The notes under the pieces are model-generated. The model did no database searches and was not told where the DNA came from. It worked only from the letters and a program-made list of their open reading frames with translations. A program made the translations under genes and the position numbers. A stretch of 64,000 nt of DNA from Paramagnetospirillum magnetotacticum MS-1 (GTDB lineage: Bacteria; Pseudomonadota; Alphaproteobacteria; Rhodospirillales; Magnetospirillaceae): contig NZ_JXSL01000025.1 of NCBI RefSeq assembly GCF_000829825.1, forward strand, positions 186,001 to 250,000, read 5' to 3'. Shown in pieces: positions 7,469 to 15,992 of this stretch; within the stretch, counting starts at the first letter, position 1, and the number at the start of each line of letters is the position of its first letter.

Positions 7469-7526
7469 CGCCGGGCGCTTCGCTCGGGCTTTCCGCGCCA
7501 TAAGGCGCGCGGCCCCTTGGGCCTAA
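7469..7526 (+). repeat. Dispersed repeat, copy 1 (inverted partner at 23841-23904)
   Basis: It shares the core CCGCGCCATAAGGCGCGCGG, the flanking CGCCGGGCGC and the final GGGCCTAA with the reverse complement of 23841-23904. The core is itself a hairpin (CCGCGCC-ATAA-GGCGCGCGG). Both copies are downstream of genes, which fits a REP/BIME-like element. Confidence 0.6.
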
Positions 7527-7551
7527 CCAAGTCTCGGGATCGAGACTTGGT
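7526..7551. terminator. Hairpin terminator between purU region and fecR-like gene
   Basis: ACCAAGTCTCG, a GGAT loop, then CGAGACTTGGT (11 perfect pairs), followed on the plus strand by CTTTACTCTTT. It is placed two bases from the stop of the convergent FecR-domain gene and probably ends that transcript or the purU one. Confidence 0.6.
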
Positions 7552-7553
7552 CT

Positions 7554-8186
7554 TTACTCTTTGAAACTGACCGTGGAGAAGGCGCGGCCAATACGCTCTG
7601 CCCCCCAATAGGAGGGCGGCATCGGCGCGCTGCCCGCATCGCTGACCGAGGTGCCTTCGCCGGGCGTGCCCAGTTCGACGCTGCCTGACGGGCTGCTCAC
7701 CACGATGGCGCCCTCGATCAGCAATACGCTCAGCGGAGCGTCCAGCGGCCCGCCCCAGAACTGGGTGCCGCGCACGCCCACCGAGGCCAGCGGCGTCTTC
7801 ACGGTCAGCGGATGGTCGGCCAACTTTCCCACTGCGCCGCTGCGCAGCAGGAAGGCGCCCTGGGCCAGGGCCAGTTCCGCCTTGCCCGTTTCCTTGGCCC
7901 GATCCCACTGGAAGGCCGCCACCACGATCTCGGCGCCGTCGCTCAGGGTCAGTTCCATGCCGTCATCGAAGTGGACCAGCAGACGCGATCCGGGACCGGT
8001 GCGCAAGGATTCCGCCACCCGGACCGGATCTCCCACGGCGAGGGAACGGCTGGCGCGCCCGTCGCTCGCCTCGGCGCGGCCTTGCAGGCGGACAACCTTG
8101 CCCGCATCCTCCGCCCGGACCTGCGGGACGAGGATGGCCAGGCTCAGCAGCGCGGCGATCAGTACATGGCGAACAGGCATTCCCAT
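7554..8186 (-). CDS. Secreted FecR-domain protein
   Basis: A 210-residue protein with a clear signal peptide (residues 1-25, ending QVRA). The FecR fold lies about 30-145, with the typical GDPVRVAESLRTGPGSRLLVHFDDGMELTLSDGAEI segment and VKTPLASVGVRGTQFW. It has no cytoplasmic anti-sigma helix, so it is not a classical FecR sigma regulator. It belongs to the exported FecR-domain group often found with Cache/adenylate cyclase or cell-surface systems. The start has AGGAAGG immediately upstream. Role unknown. Confidence 0.85.
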   Translation of the reverse strand: MGMPVRHVLIAALLSLAILVPQVRAEDAGKVVRLQGRAEASDGRASRSLAVGDPVRVAESLRTGPGSRLLVHFDDGMELTLSDGAEIVVAAFQWDRAKETGKAELALAQGAFLLRSGAVGKLADHPLTVKTPLASVGVRGTQFWGGPLDAPLSVLLIEGAIVVSSPSGSVELGTPGEGTSVSDAGSAPMPPSYWGAERIGRAFSTVSFKE

Positions 8187-8257
8187 TTCCTTCCTGGCGG
8201 GCCAGACTGCTTCACTATCTCGTGCGTTGGCGGGGGCAGGTCAAGAAGGAGGATGGC

Positions 8258-8626
8258 ATGGGTCTCTGGTTGGTGCTGGCCGGAATCAACGGCGCCGTGG
8301 CCATCGGCTTCGCCGCATGGGGCGCCCATGGCGTCGATCCAGAGGCGGCCCGGTGGGTCGAACGGGCCAGCCAGTTCCAACTGATGCACGCCATTGCCCT
8401 GCTGGCCCTGGCGCGCTGGTGCGTGGAAGGCCGGCGGCTGTTTCGCCCGGCGGCCGCCCTAATGGTGGCGGGAATAGTGATGTTTTCCGGCTCGCTGTAT
8501 CTGAAGGCGCTGGGGATCGGGCTGCCGATTCCCATGATTACGCCTCTTGGTGGAATAAGCCTTTTGGCCTCCTGGCTACTGCTGGCCGCCGGAGGATGGT
8601 TAGCCAGTGATCATGCTCGGGTTTGA
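8258..8626 (+). CDS. DUF423 (YgdD-type) inner-membrane protein
   Basis: A 122-residue protein with four hydrophobic helices and the family features GAINGAVAIGFAAWGAHG-like start, FQLMHAIALLAL, FSGSLYLKALG and ITPLGGISLLASWLLL. ATG 8258 follows AAGGAGG. Family function is unknown. It is divergent from the FecR gene and upstream of divK. Confidence 0.88.
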   Translation: MGLWLVLAGINGAVAIGFAAWGAHGVDPEAARWVERASQFQLMHAIALLALARWCVEGRRLFRPAAALMVAGIVMFSGSLYLKALGIGLPIPMITPLGGISLLASWLLLAAGGWLASDHARV

Positions 8627-8714
8627 CTTGGGGGCGGTAATTGCCCATGATGCCCTAGTTCTGGACGGTCGATGACGTCGGGATATCGGGCTTGTGCGGG
8701 AAAATGGGATGGTC

Positions 8715-9080
8715 ATGGCGAAGTCTGTGCTGATCGTGGAAGACAACGACTTGAACATGAAGCTGTTCAACGATTTGCTGCGGGCTAACGGATACGAGAC
8801 CATTCAGACCAAGGACGGCCGCGAGGCCATGGATATCGCCCGCAAGCACCATCCGGACCTGATTCTGATGGACATCCAGCTGCCCGAGATTTCCGGCCTG
8901 GAAATCACCAAGATGCTGAAGAACGATGCCGAGCTGAAATCCATCCCGGTCATCGCCGTCACCGCCTTCGCCATGAAGGGGGACGAGGAAAAGATCCGCG
9001 AGGGCGGCTGCGAGGGCTATATCGCCAAGCCCATATCGGTGGCCAGTTTCCTGCAGACCGTGGCGCGCTTCCTGGAATAG
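8715..9080 (+). CDS. divK: Single-domain response regulator DivK
   Basis: A 121-residue receiver domain without output. Acidic pocket E10-D11, phosphorylation Asp53 ([14 protein letters not shown]), Thr in [12 protein letters not shown] and Lys in YIAKPIS are all present. The sequence is strikingly close to Caulobacter DivK ([29 protein letters not shown]). DivK controls cell polarity and division through the DivJ/PleC/DivL/CckA network that sets CtrA activity. I chose ATG 8715, which matches the family N-terminus; ATG 8709 is two codons upstream. PleD, adjacent in Caulobacter, is not adjacent here. Confidence 0.92.
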   Translation: MAKSVLIVEDNDLNMKLFNDLLRANGYETIQTKDGREAMDIARKHHPDLILMDIQLPEISGLEITKMLKNDAELKSIPVIAVTAFAMKGDEEKIREGGCEGYIAKPISVASFLQTVARFLE

Positions 9081-9115
9081 GGGCCGGGTTCGGTTCGACC
9101 TACACTGCTCCAGTG

Positions 9116-9330
9116 TCGTCATGCCCGGACGTGTTCCGGGCATCTGCGTGGCCGTTTCCGGCTCGGTGCCGAACGCTTCCGCATGGATGGCCGGGTTGAG
9201 CCTACGGCTGTCCGGTTTCTTTCGAGGCGGCATCCGTGTCCATCCGTGTTCCATGACCGGATGAAACCCGCATTGGCTTTGCTTTGGAAATTTAAACCGG
9301 ACAGCCATGGGTCGAGCCCGGCCATGACGC
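9116..9330. repeat. Palindromic intergenic repeat interrupted by an insert
   Basis: The 371-base gap between divK and rpmG holds a common alphaproteobacterial intergenic repeat. The left hairpin is ATGCCCGGACGTGTTCCGGGCAT-like (9120-9145). A second arm pair is ATGGCCGGGTTGAGCC (about 9187-9202) and CGAGCCCGGCCATGAC (9313-9328). The second hairpin is split by the 100-base insert described next. No gene is seen here. Confidence 0.6.
9203..9308. mobile_element. MITE-like insert with 13-bp inverted ends
   Basis: GGCTGTCCGGTTT (9206-9218) is perfectly inverted as AAACCGGACAGCC (9294-9306). Outside the ends are near-identical 10-base direct repeats, GGGTTGAGCC (9193-9202) and GGGTCGAGCC (9309-9318), as expected of a target duplication. 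The insert is about 106 bases and has no coding capacity, so it would need a transposase from elsewhere. Since the repeated bases also belong to the host palindrome, the duplication could partly be the original arm symmetry. Confidence 0.5.
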
Positions 9331-9387
9331 AAGGAGGGGGGCTGCTCCATGCTTGCTTGTCCGCATACGGGCGAAGAGGCAAACGAA

Positions 9388-9410
9388 AAGGGCGCCCATG
9401 GGGCGCCCTT
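9388..9410 (-). terminator. rpmG terminator
   Basis: AAGGGCGCCC, a three-base loop, then GGGCGCCCTT; read on the reverse strand it is followed by TTCGTTT. It lies about 40 bases past the rpmG stop. Confidence 0.75.
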
Positions 9411-9451
9411 CGATCTTTCCATCGCAACCGGCCGCAAGGACCGGCATCCGA

Positions 9452-9619
9452 CTACTTGATCTTGGCTTCCTTGAACTGGACGTGCTTGCGCACGACCGGA
9501 TCATACTTGCGGAATTCAAGCTTTTCAGTCGTCTTACGGGGATTCTTCTTCGCCACGTAGAAGAAGCCCGTCCCCGCGGTGCTCAACAGCTTGATGAGAA
9601 TGGTGGCAGGCTTGGCCAT
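9452..9619 (-). CDS. rpmG: 50S ribosomal protein L33
   Basis: A 55-residue L33, too short for many gene callers. The sequence runs from [18 protein letters not shown] through [20 protein letters not shown] to [10 protein letters not shown], matching the alphaproteobacterial type without the four zinc-binding cysteines (a C-minus L33). It is monocistronic with its own terminator. Structural protein of the large subunit near the E site. Confidence 0.95.
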   Translation of the reverse strand: MAKPATILIKLLSTAGTGFFYVAKKNPRKTTEKLEFRKYDPVVRKHVQFKEAKIK

Positions 9620-9693
9620 GGCGAAAATCCCGAACAGCGTTGGTGATGAAAACTTGAGGCGCGCACCATACTGATCCCGACAGGAGAGTCAAG

Positions 9694-10740
9694 TCAGAAT
9701 AGCTTGGCCTTGGCGAGAGAGGGGCATTCGAACGGTAATTGCCCGTCCGCCACCAGTTGCTCGAAGGAGCGGACCTGATCGCGGCCATGGGCCTTGGCGT
9801 AATACAGAGCCCGGTCGGCATTGCCGATCACCACCGGGGGCAGGTCGTCGCAATCGATACGGACGAAGCCGGCGCTGACCGTGATATGGCCCACCTGGGG
9901 GAAGGCGAAACCCGCCACCGTGGCACGGAAGCGCTCGAAAACCGCCTGGGCGGCGGCGAAGGTGGTGGGCGCCAGCAAGACGACGAACTCCTCGCCGCCG
10001 AAGCGGAACAGCTTGTCCTCGCTGCGGAACGCCTTGCGCATCAGCGCCGATAGCAAAAGCAGGACCTCGTCGCCGAAGACATGGCCGTGGGTGTCGTTGA
10101 TGGCCTTGAAATGGTCGATGTCGATGATGCCCAGCCAGTGGTGCTGGCCGTCCAGATGGGCTTCGCGCCGGTTGCCGTTGAACGATACGGCGATGTGGCG
10201 GCTATCGGTGACGATGGCGCTGAAATTCTCGTCGAAGGTCTTGCGGTTCTTCAGCCCCGTCAGCGTGTCGCGGGCCGCGTCCCACAAAATGGCCAGGTAG
10301 TTGCGGTAGATGGCGACGAAGCCTTTGATCAGGGCGGAGGGCTCCTCCTGGCCGGGATTGGTGCGGGTGACCAGAAAGGCGCAGACCTTGCCGTGATCAT
10401 CGACCACCGGATGGGCGCGGCGGACGCTGCCGTCGCTAAAGCTTTCACTCCGCTCGGTCCCTAAGGCCATGCAGTCCAGGAGCAAGGGGTCGGTGCCGAT
10501 CTCTTGCAACTCATCGCAAGTCTCTGTCCCATCCCTGCTCCGGCTGGCGGCCCAATCGATGAAGATGCCGTTGGAGGTGGGCATGGGGGTGCAGATGCCG
10601 CAAAAGCGCAAATGGGCCAAATCCGCAAGGGTGGCCGTCAGGCAGTCTTCCAGGTGCTTCTGGCTGCGCTGCTCGGTCAGAACTACAACCGATGATAGAA
10701 TGGATTCCGGCGTAATGGACACGCGAAAGGCCTTCCCCAT
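9694..10740 (-). CDS. Diguanylate cyclase (GGDEF protein)
   Basis: A 348-residue protein when started at ATG 10738-10740; an ATG at 10815 adds a hydrophobic leader of 25 residues. The C-terminal 170 residues are a GGDEF domain (TLTGLKNRKTFDENF, IDIDHFKAINDTHGHVFGDEVL) with active motif GGEEF. An RSED inhibitory site lies five residues before it, so it should make c-di-GMP with product feedback. The N-terminal 165 residues are a cytoplasmic sensor of unrecognised type containing cysteines (CGICTP, CDELQ). There is no EAL domain. It stands alone, convergent with rpmG direction only. Confidence 0.85.
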   Translation of the reverse strand: MGKAFRVSITPESILSSVVVLTEQRSQKHLEDCLTATLADLAHLRFCGICTPMPTSNGIFIDWAASRSRDGTETCDELQEIGTDPLLLDCMALGTERSESFSDGSVRRAHPVVDDHGKVCAFLVTRTNPGQEEPSALIKGFVAIYRNYLAILWDAARDTLTGLKNRKTFDENFSAIVTDSRHIAVSFNGNRREAHLDGQHHWLGIIDIDHFKAINDTHGHVFGDEVLLLLSALMRKAFRSEDKLFRFGGEEFVVLLAPTTFAAAQAVFERFRATVAGFAFPQVGHITVSAGFVRIDCDDLPPVVIGNADRALYYAKAHGRDQVRSFEQLVADGQLPFECPSLAKAKLF

Positions 10741-10834
10741 AAGTATTCCCGACAAGCATATTCCCAAGCATATGGGGAGAGTCAATGACCGTCTGGTGAC
10801 GGGCTGTCGCATCAATATTAGGTGAGAATGCCTA

Positions 10835-10864
10835 TTGAGGCAAATAAGCCATAAAAATTATGTA
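10835..10864 (+). promoter_or_regulatory. Possible promoter of the sulfate transporter operon
   Basis: An AT-rich stretch holds TTGAGG (10835-10840) and TATGTA (10859-10864) with an 18-base spacer, followed by about 65 bases to the sbp start. It is distinctly AT-rich against the GC-rich background. No CysB-type site was recognised. Confidence 0.35.
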
Positions 10865-10929
10865 TTTTATTTATCATTAACACATGGTACGAGTATTTTA
10901 GTGCGAAGGACGATTGAACGGAGTTTCCC

Positions 10930-11946
10930 ATGGCTTTTCGCTTCCCCACTTTCGCGGTTCTGGCGGGTTTGGCCCTGGTGCCAGCCAACGCCATCGCCCA
11001 GGACAAGGCGCCGGGCGAGTTGCTGAACGTTTCCTATGACATCGCCCGCGAACTGTTCCAGCAGATCAATCCGGCCTTCCAGGCCACTCCGGCTGGCAAG
11101 GGATCGGACGGCAAGGCGATCGAGATCAAGCAAAGCCATGCCGGGTCGTCCAAACAGGCCCGTGCCATTCTGGAAGGGCTGCCCGCCGACGTGGTGACCT
11201 TCAATCAGGTGACCGATGTGCAGGTCCTGGCCGACAAGGGCTTCGTGCGCAAGGACTGGCAAAGTGCTTTTCCCCATGGGGCTTCGCCCTATTACTCGCT
11301 GCCCGCCTTCGTGGTGAGAAAGGGCAACCCCAAGAATATCAGGAACTGGGATGATCTGGTGCGCCCCGACGTCAAGGTGGTGTTCCCCAATCCCAAGACC
11401 TCGGGCAATGGCCGCTATACCTATCTGGCGGCCTATGCCTTCGCTTTGGAGGCGGCCAAGGGCGATCAGGTCCAAGCCAAGGAGTTCATCCGCAAGCTGG
11501 TGGCCAATGTCCCGGTGTTTGATACCGGCGGGCGTGGCGCCTCCACCACCTTCGTCGAGCGGGCCACCGGCGACGTGCTGGTCACTTTCGAGGCCGAGGT
11601 GGGCGGCGTGATCAAGGAGTTCGGTGCCGAAAAGGTGGAAGGCGTGATTCCTCCGGTCAGCGTCCTGGCCGAGTTTCCCGTGGCCATCGTCGATAAAGTG
11701 GCGGCCAAGAAGGGCTCGGCCAAGACCGCCAAGGCCTATCTCGACTATCTGTATTCCGACGAGGGTCAGGAGATTCTGGCCAAGAACTTCTACCGGGTGC
11801 GTTCCGAGAAGGTGGCGGCCCGGCATGCGGGCGAATTCCCCAAGGTCCGCCTTTACACCACCGAACTGTTCGGCGGCTGGGAGAACATCCAGAAGATCCA
11901 CTTCGCCGAGGGCGGCGTCTTCGATCAGGTGTTCGGTAAGAAGTGA
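10930..11946 (+). CDS. sbp: Periplasmic sulfate-binding protein
   Basis: A 338-residue sulfate/thiosulfate-binding protein. The signal peptide covers residues 1-24 (cleavage after ANAIA). The mature protein starts with LLNVSYDIARELFQQIN and has IKQSHAGSSKQARAIL, ADVVTFNQVTDVQVLADKG, FPNPKTSGNGRYTYLAAYA and GGRGASTTFVERATGDVLVTFEAE, all hallmarks of Sbp/CysP. It delivers sulfate to the CysTW permease encoded just downstream. Read-through into cysT across 91 bases is likely. Confidence 0.95.
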   Translation: MAFRFPTFAVLAGLALVPANAIAQDKAPGELLNVSYDIARELFQQINPAFQATPAGKGSDGKAIEIKQSHAGSSKQARAILEGLPADVVTFNQVTDVQVLADKGFVRKDWQSAFPHGASPYYSLPAFVVRKGNPKNIRNWDDLVRPDVKVVFPNPKTSGNGRYTYLAAYAFALEAAKGDQVQAKEFIRKLVANVPVFDTGGRGASTTFVERATGDVLVTFEAEVGGVIKEFGAEKVEGVIPPVSVLAEFPVAIVDKVAAKKGSAKTAKAYLDYLYSDEGQEILAKNFYRVRSEKVAARHAGEFPKVRLYTTELFGGWENIQKIHFAEGGVFDQVFGKK

Positions 11947-12037
11947 TGCGTCTGCGGTCCGATCCGGTTACAAGGTCTGTCGTCTCGCCCACAGGCGCGG
12001 GGCGACAGGCCCACCGGCCCGACCGGAGTTCAGTGTG

Positions 12038-12862
12038 ATGCGTGCCCGCAGGCTGCTGCCTGGCTTTTCCCTGACCATGGGGGTGACGTTGGCCTATCTC
12101 GGCCTCGTCGTTCTGCTGCCGCTCGGTGCCATGCTGATCAAGGCGGCGGGAATGAGCCTGGACGGCTTCATTGCCGCCACCACTGGCCCGCGCGCCCTGG
12201 CGGCCTACGAGGTCACCCTGGTCTCGGCGGCCGAGGCGGTGGTCTTCAACGGGCTGGCCGGACTGCTGTTCGCCTGGGTGCTGGCGCGGTATCAGTTTTT
12301 CGGACGCAATCTGCTCGACGCGCTGATCGATCTGCCCTTCGCCATGCCCACCGCCGTGGCCGGTCTGGCCCTGGCCGCCGCCTTTGCCCCCAATGGCTGG
12401 GTGGGGCAGTATCTCGAGCCCTTAGGCGTCAAGGTGGTGCATGCCCAGCCGGGCATTGCCATCGCCATGGCCTTCACCAGCCTGCCCTTCGTGGTCCGCA
12501 GCGTGCAGCCGGTCATCGAGGAATTGGAGACCGAGACCGAGGAGGCGGCCCGCACGCTCGGCGCTTCCGAGATGCAGATCTTCCTCAAGGTAATCCTGCC
12601 CACCCTGGCGCCGTCGCTGTTGGCGGGCATGTCGCTGGCCTTCGCCCGCTGCCTGGGCGAGTTCGGCGCCATCATCTTCATCGCCGGAAACCGGCCCTTC
12701 GAGACCGAGATCGCCGCCTTGCTGATCTTCATCAAGCTGGAGGAATATGAATTCGGCTCGGCCACCGCCATCGCCACCGTGGTGCTGGCCTTCGCCTTCG
12801 CGACCATGCTGCTGACCAACGGCATCCAGGCCTGGCAGCAGCGCTACCTGGCGAAGGGGTAA
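12038..12862 (+). CDS. cysT: Sulfate ABC transporter permease CysT
   Basis: A 274-residue inner-membrane permease with about six helices and the EAA loop EEAARTLGASEMQIFLKVILPTLAPSLLAG, which docks the ATPase. The long N-terminal frame reaching back to 11825 overlaps sbp in another frame and is not credible; ATG 12038 has GGAG upstream. It pairs with CysW, four bases downstream. Confidence 0.93.
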   Translation: MRARRLLPGFSLTMGVTLAYLGLVVLLPLGAMLIKAAGMSLDGFIAATTGPRALAAYEVTLVSAAEAVVFNGLAGLLFAWVLARYQFFGRNLLDALIDLPFAMPTAVAGLALAAAFAPNGWVGQYLEPLGVKVVHAQPGIAIAMAFTSLPFVVRSVQPVIEELETETEEAARTLGASEMQIFLKVILPTLAPSLLAGMSLAFARCLGEFGAIIFIAGNRPFETEIAALLIFIKLEEYEFGSATAIATVVLAFAFATMLLTNGIQAWQQRYLAKG

Positions 12863-12866
12863 GCCC

Positions 12867-13739
12867 ATGATCCCCGCCATGGCCGTGCATCATGTTCCCC
12901 ACCGCCAGCCGGGCGGCGCGCGGCGTCTGGTGCTGATCTGTCTGGCCGGGCTGCTGGCCCTGGGCTTTCTGATGGTGCCCATGGCGGTGATCTTCGCCCA
13001 GGCGCTGTCCAAGGGCTGGGCGGCGTGGTGGGCGGCCATCAGCCATCCCGAGACCCTGCACGCCATCGGCCTGTCCCTGCTGGTGGTGGCCGTGGTGGTT
13101 CCCATCAATGCCGTCTACGGGCTGGCGGTGGCCTGGACCATCACCAAGTTCCGCTTCCGGGGCGCCAAATGGCTGATCAGTCTGGTGGAGGCGCCCTTCT
13201 CGGTGTCGCCCATCGTGGCCGGGGTGGCCGCCCTGATGGTCTATGGCGGCTCGGGCCTGCTGGGGCCCTGGCTGGAGGAGCATGACATCAAGGTGATGTT
13301 CGCCCTTCCGGGCATCATCATCGCCACTTTGTTCGTCACCAGCCCCTTCATCGCCCGTGAATTGCTGCCCCTGATGCAGTTGCAGGGCACCGATGACGAG
13401 GAAGCCGCGCTGACCCTGGGGGCGGGGGGCTTTTCCATCTTCCTGCGGGTCACATTGCCCAATGTCAAATGGGCGCTGTATTACGGCATCATCTTGTGCG
13501 CCGCCCGGTCCTTGGGCGAGTTCGGGGCTGTTTCGGTGGTGTCGGGACAGGTGCGCGGCGAGACCATGACGCTGCCCTTGCAGATCGACCTGCTCTATCA
13601 CGACTATGACAGTTCGGGGGCCTTCGCCGCCGCATCGGTGCTGACCCTGCTGGCCCTGGTCACCCTTGTGCTGAAGCTGCTGGTGGAGCGCTTCTACGAC
13701 CGCGAGATCGAGAACACCCTGGCCGAGCGCAAGGGTTGA
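12867..13739 (+). CDS. cysW: Sulfate ABC transporter permease CysW
   Basis: A 290-residue permease partner of CysT. It has six predicted helices and the EAA loop DEEAALTLGAGGFSIFLRVTLPNVKWALYYG, followed by AARSLGEFGAVSVVSGQVRGETMTLPL typical of CysW. It starts four bases after cysT. The usual cysA ATPase gene does not follow; the next gene is a kinase on the opposite strand that begins two bases beyond the cysW stop. The ATPase must be encoded elsewhere. Confidence 0.93.
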   Translation: MIPAMAVHHVPHRQPGGARRLVLICLAGLLALGFLMVPMAVIFAQALSKGWAAWWAAISHPETLHAIGLSLLVVAVVVPINAVYGLAVAWTITKFRFRGAKWLISLVEAPFSVSPIVAGVAALMVYGGSGLLGPWLEEHDIKVMFALPGIIIATLFVTSPFIARELLPLMQLQGTDDEEAALTLGAGGFSIFLRVTLPNVKWALYYGIILCAARSLGEFGAVSVVSGQVRGETMTLPLQIDLLYHDYDSSGAFAAASVLTLLALVTLVLKLLVERFYDREIENTLAERKG

Positions 13740-13740
13740 T

Positions 13741-15795
13741 CTAGGAAGATTGGGCAGGCTGATCGGCCAGGGTGAAACGGAAGCGCGATCCCACCCCCGG
13801 CTCGGATTCGACCCAGATGCGCCCGCCATGGTGTTCGACGATCTTGCGGCAGACGGCCAGGCCGATTCCGGTGCCTTCGTATTCGGAGCGCGAATGCAGG
13901 CGCTGGAAGATATCGAAGATCCGCTCGAAATAGTCGGGCGCGATGCCGATGCCGTTATCGGCGACGGTGCAGGTCCAGCCCGATTCCGACCGCTCGGCGG
14001 AGATGGTCACCATCAGGGGGCGGTCCGGCTGGCGGTATTTCACCGCATTGCCGATCAGGTTCTGCATCAGACGGATCAGTTCGCCGTGGGAGCCGATCAC
14101 CACAGGCAGGTCCGGGGCGATGGACAAGGTCGCGCCGCTTTCCACGAGGCGCAGTCTGAGATTTTCCTCGGCGATCGAGATCACTTCGGCCAGGCTGACC
14201 TCGCCCAGAGCGTCGCGGACCCGGCCGACCCGGGAAAATTCCAGAAGGTCGAGGACCATCATGTCCATGCGCTTGGCCCCGTCGCGGGCAAAGTCCAGGA
14301 ACTGGTGGCCGTCTTCGTTCAAACTGGCGGCGTAACGCCGCTCCAGCAGGCTGAGATAGCTGGTGATCATGCGCAGCGGTTCGCGCAGATCATGGCTGGC
14401 CACATAGGCGAACTGTTCCAGTTCCCGGTTGGAACTGTCCAACTCGCGCAGCAGGGAGGATTGACGCTCGCGGTTCTCGACCCAGTCGGTGATGTCGCGG
14501 CCCACGGCCTGAACCTCGATGATGCGCCCCGACATGTCGCGGATGGCGGCGCCCTCCCACGACACCCAGCGCAGGCCGCCTTCCATCCTCATGCGGCTTT
14601 CCACCGTGGCGCGGAAAGCGGGCGGGCGCGTGACTTCGGCGATGGCCTGGGCGGTGGCGTCGTGATCCTCCTCGTAAACGAAGTCGCGCCAGGACATGCC
14701 GATCGCATTTGCCACATCCCTTCCGTGGGCGCGGGCGAAGGCCTCGTTGGCGAACACCACTCGTTCGTCCAGGGTAAAGCGGACCACGAGGTCGTTCTGG
14801 GTCTCGATCAGGCCGCGATAGCGCTCCTCGCTGGCCATCATGGCGATCAGGTGGCGGCTGGCCAGTCCGGTCAGGCCGAGAATGGTCAGGACCAGCGCGC
14901 CCACCACCCCGGCCATGGTCAGCGCCTCGGTCCGCCAGTCCGCCAGGACGCCGTTCAGCGGGCGGGCAACGATGACCACCAGGGGCGGCATGGCGGGTTC
15001 GGTCAGGGTGCGGATGGCAAACACCTTCTCAATACCGTCTGTTGCCGCCACATGCACGAAGGTGTTCGCGGCGCCCCCCTTGTCGCGGTGCTGGGCGAAG
15101 GCGCTGCCCTTTGCGATGTTCTTGCCAGCGAAAACTTCGGGTTCGGGGTCGCGGGTAATGATATCGCCATCGGGGGTGGCCAGCAGCGCCCCCGCGCCAT
15201 CCTCGCCGGAATGCACCGATTTCAGCAGAGCCTGGAAAAAGCCCAGTTCCAGCGATACAGCCGCGATGCCGTCGAACCGGCCGTCAGGGCCGGTCAACGG
15301 CATGGAGATCAAAATCACCAGGGAGCCGTCGAGGCCGATGGGCAGCGGCTTGGCCACGTAGATATCCCGCCCGGCGGGCAAGACACGGGCCTCGCGGAAG
15401 AAGACATATTCGCCGACATCTGTCCCCTCGATCTGCGGAGCGGTGGCGATGGTGACCACACCTTGGGCATTGGCGACCAGCGCCTGACGGATTTCGGGGA
15501 CGATCTTGGCGCGGGTCGCCATGTAGCGCCGCAAAGCCTGGGTATCGTTGCGCGGCGCCTCTGCGATGGCGCGCAGCATCAAGCGTACCACCCGCAGACT
15601 GCCGCGCACCTGCTCCTCGGTGATGCGGGCGGTGTCGGCAAGATTGGCGCTTGCCGTACGGACCGCCCGTTCGTGGCCCGACTGGATTTGGAACGTCGTG
15701 AGTCCAATGAGCAGCAAGGCCAGACCAATGGAAAAGCCCCATATGCCCAGTGGGCGCAGTCCGGTGTACGGCAAAAGAATGGGCCCCGCAGTCAT
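13741..15795 (-). CDS. Membrane PAS sensor histidine kinase
   Basis: A 684-residue protein. A helix at about 15-35, a periplasmic dCache-type sensor (about 40-285) and a second helix (about 295-315) are followed by a PAS domain (330-440). Next come HisKA with ASHDLREPLRMITSYL (phospho-acceptor His near 467) and HATPase_c (NLIGNAVKYRQ, DNGIGI, GTGIGLAVCRKIVEHHGG). This HisKA/HATPase type, with the DLREPLR box, is the family often linked to phytochrome-like and Cache sensors. There is no receiver domain or adjacent regulator gene, so its partner is unknown. It is convergent with cysW and divergent from the GGDEF gene at 15993. Confidence 0.88.
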   Translation of the reverse strand: MTAGPILLPYTGLRPLGIWGFSIGLALLLIGLTTFQIQSGHERAVRTASANLADTARITEEQVRGSLRVVRLMLRAIAEAPRNDTQALRRYMATRAKIVPEIRQALVANAQGVVTIATAPQIEGTDVGEYVFFREARVLPAGRDIYVAKPLPIGLDGSLVILISMPLTGPDGRFDGIAAVSLELGFFQALLKSVHSGEDGAGALLATPDGDIITRDPEPEVFAGKNIAKGSAFAQHRDKGGAANTFVHVAATDGIEKVFAIRTLTEPAMPPLVVIVARPLNGVLADWRTEALTMAGVVGALVLTILGLTGLASRHLIAMMASEERYRGLIETQNDLVVRFTLDERVVFANEAFARAHGRDVANAIGMSWRDFVYEEDHDATAQAIAEVTRPPAFRATVESRMRMEGGLRWVSWEGAAIRDMSGRIIEVQAVGRDITDWVENRERQSSLLRELDSSNRELEQFAYVASHDLREPLRMITSYLSLLERRYAASLNEDGHQFLDFARDGAKRMDMMVLDLLEFSRVGRVRDALGEVSLAEVISIAEENLRLRLVESGATLSIAPDLPVVIGSHGELIRLMQNLIGNAVKYRQPDRPLMVTISAERSESGWTCTVADNGIGIAPDYFERIFDIFQRLHSRSEYEGTGIGLAVCRKIVEHHGGRIWVESEPGVGSRFRFTLADQPAQSS

Positions 15796-15992
15796 TCATC
15801 ACCCAAAAGATTGACAGATGCTGACTATACTCCAGGTAGGAAAGCAGGGCCACGATAACCAACCGGGGAAGTTGTCGCCTGCCATCGCCATGCTTTTCCA
15901 TTTCCCCTCGGGGCTTAATTGCGTAGATTCCATAGGGGTTAAGCAGGTTCAATCTCCGGGTGCGCCCGGAAAAAAGGTCGGAAGGCGTGACC

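Noticed and set aside
9084-9450. A small gene in the divK-rpmG gap
   Set aside because: Short frames here run through hairpin repeats on both strands and have no start sites.
11825-12037. N-terminal extension of cysT
   Set aside because: It would overlap the sbp coding end in another frame and precedes a good GGAG-ATG start.
13750-15858. 702-codon plus-strand frame opposite the kinase
   Set aside because: It is the antisense shadow of the PAS histidine kinase; its translation is rich in Gly, His, Asp and Gln with no domain, while the minus frame shows a full kinase.
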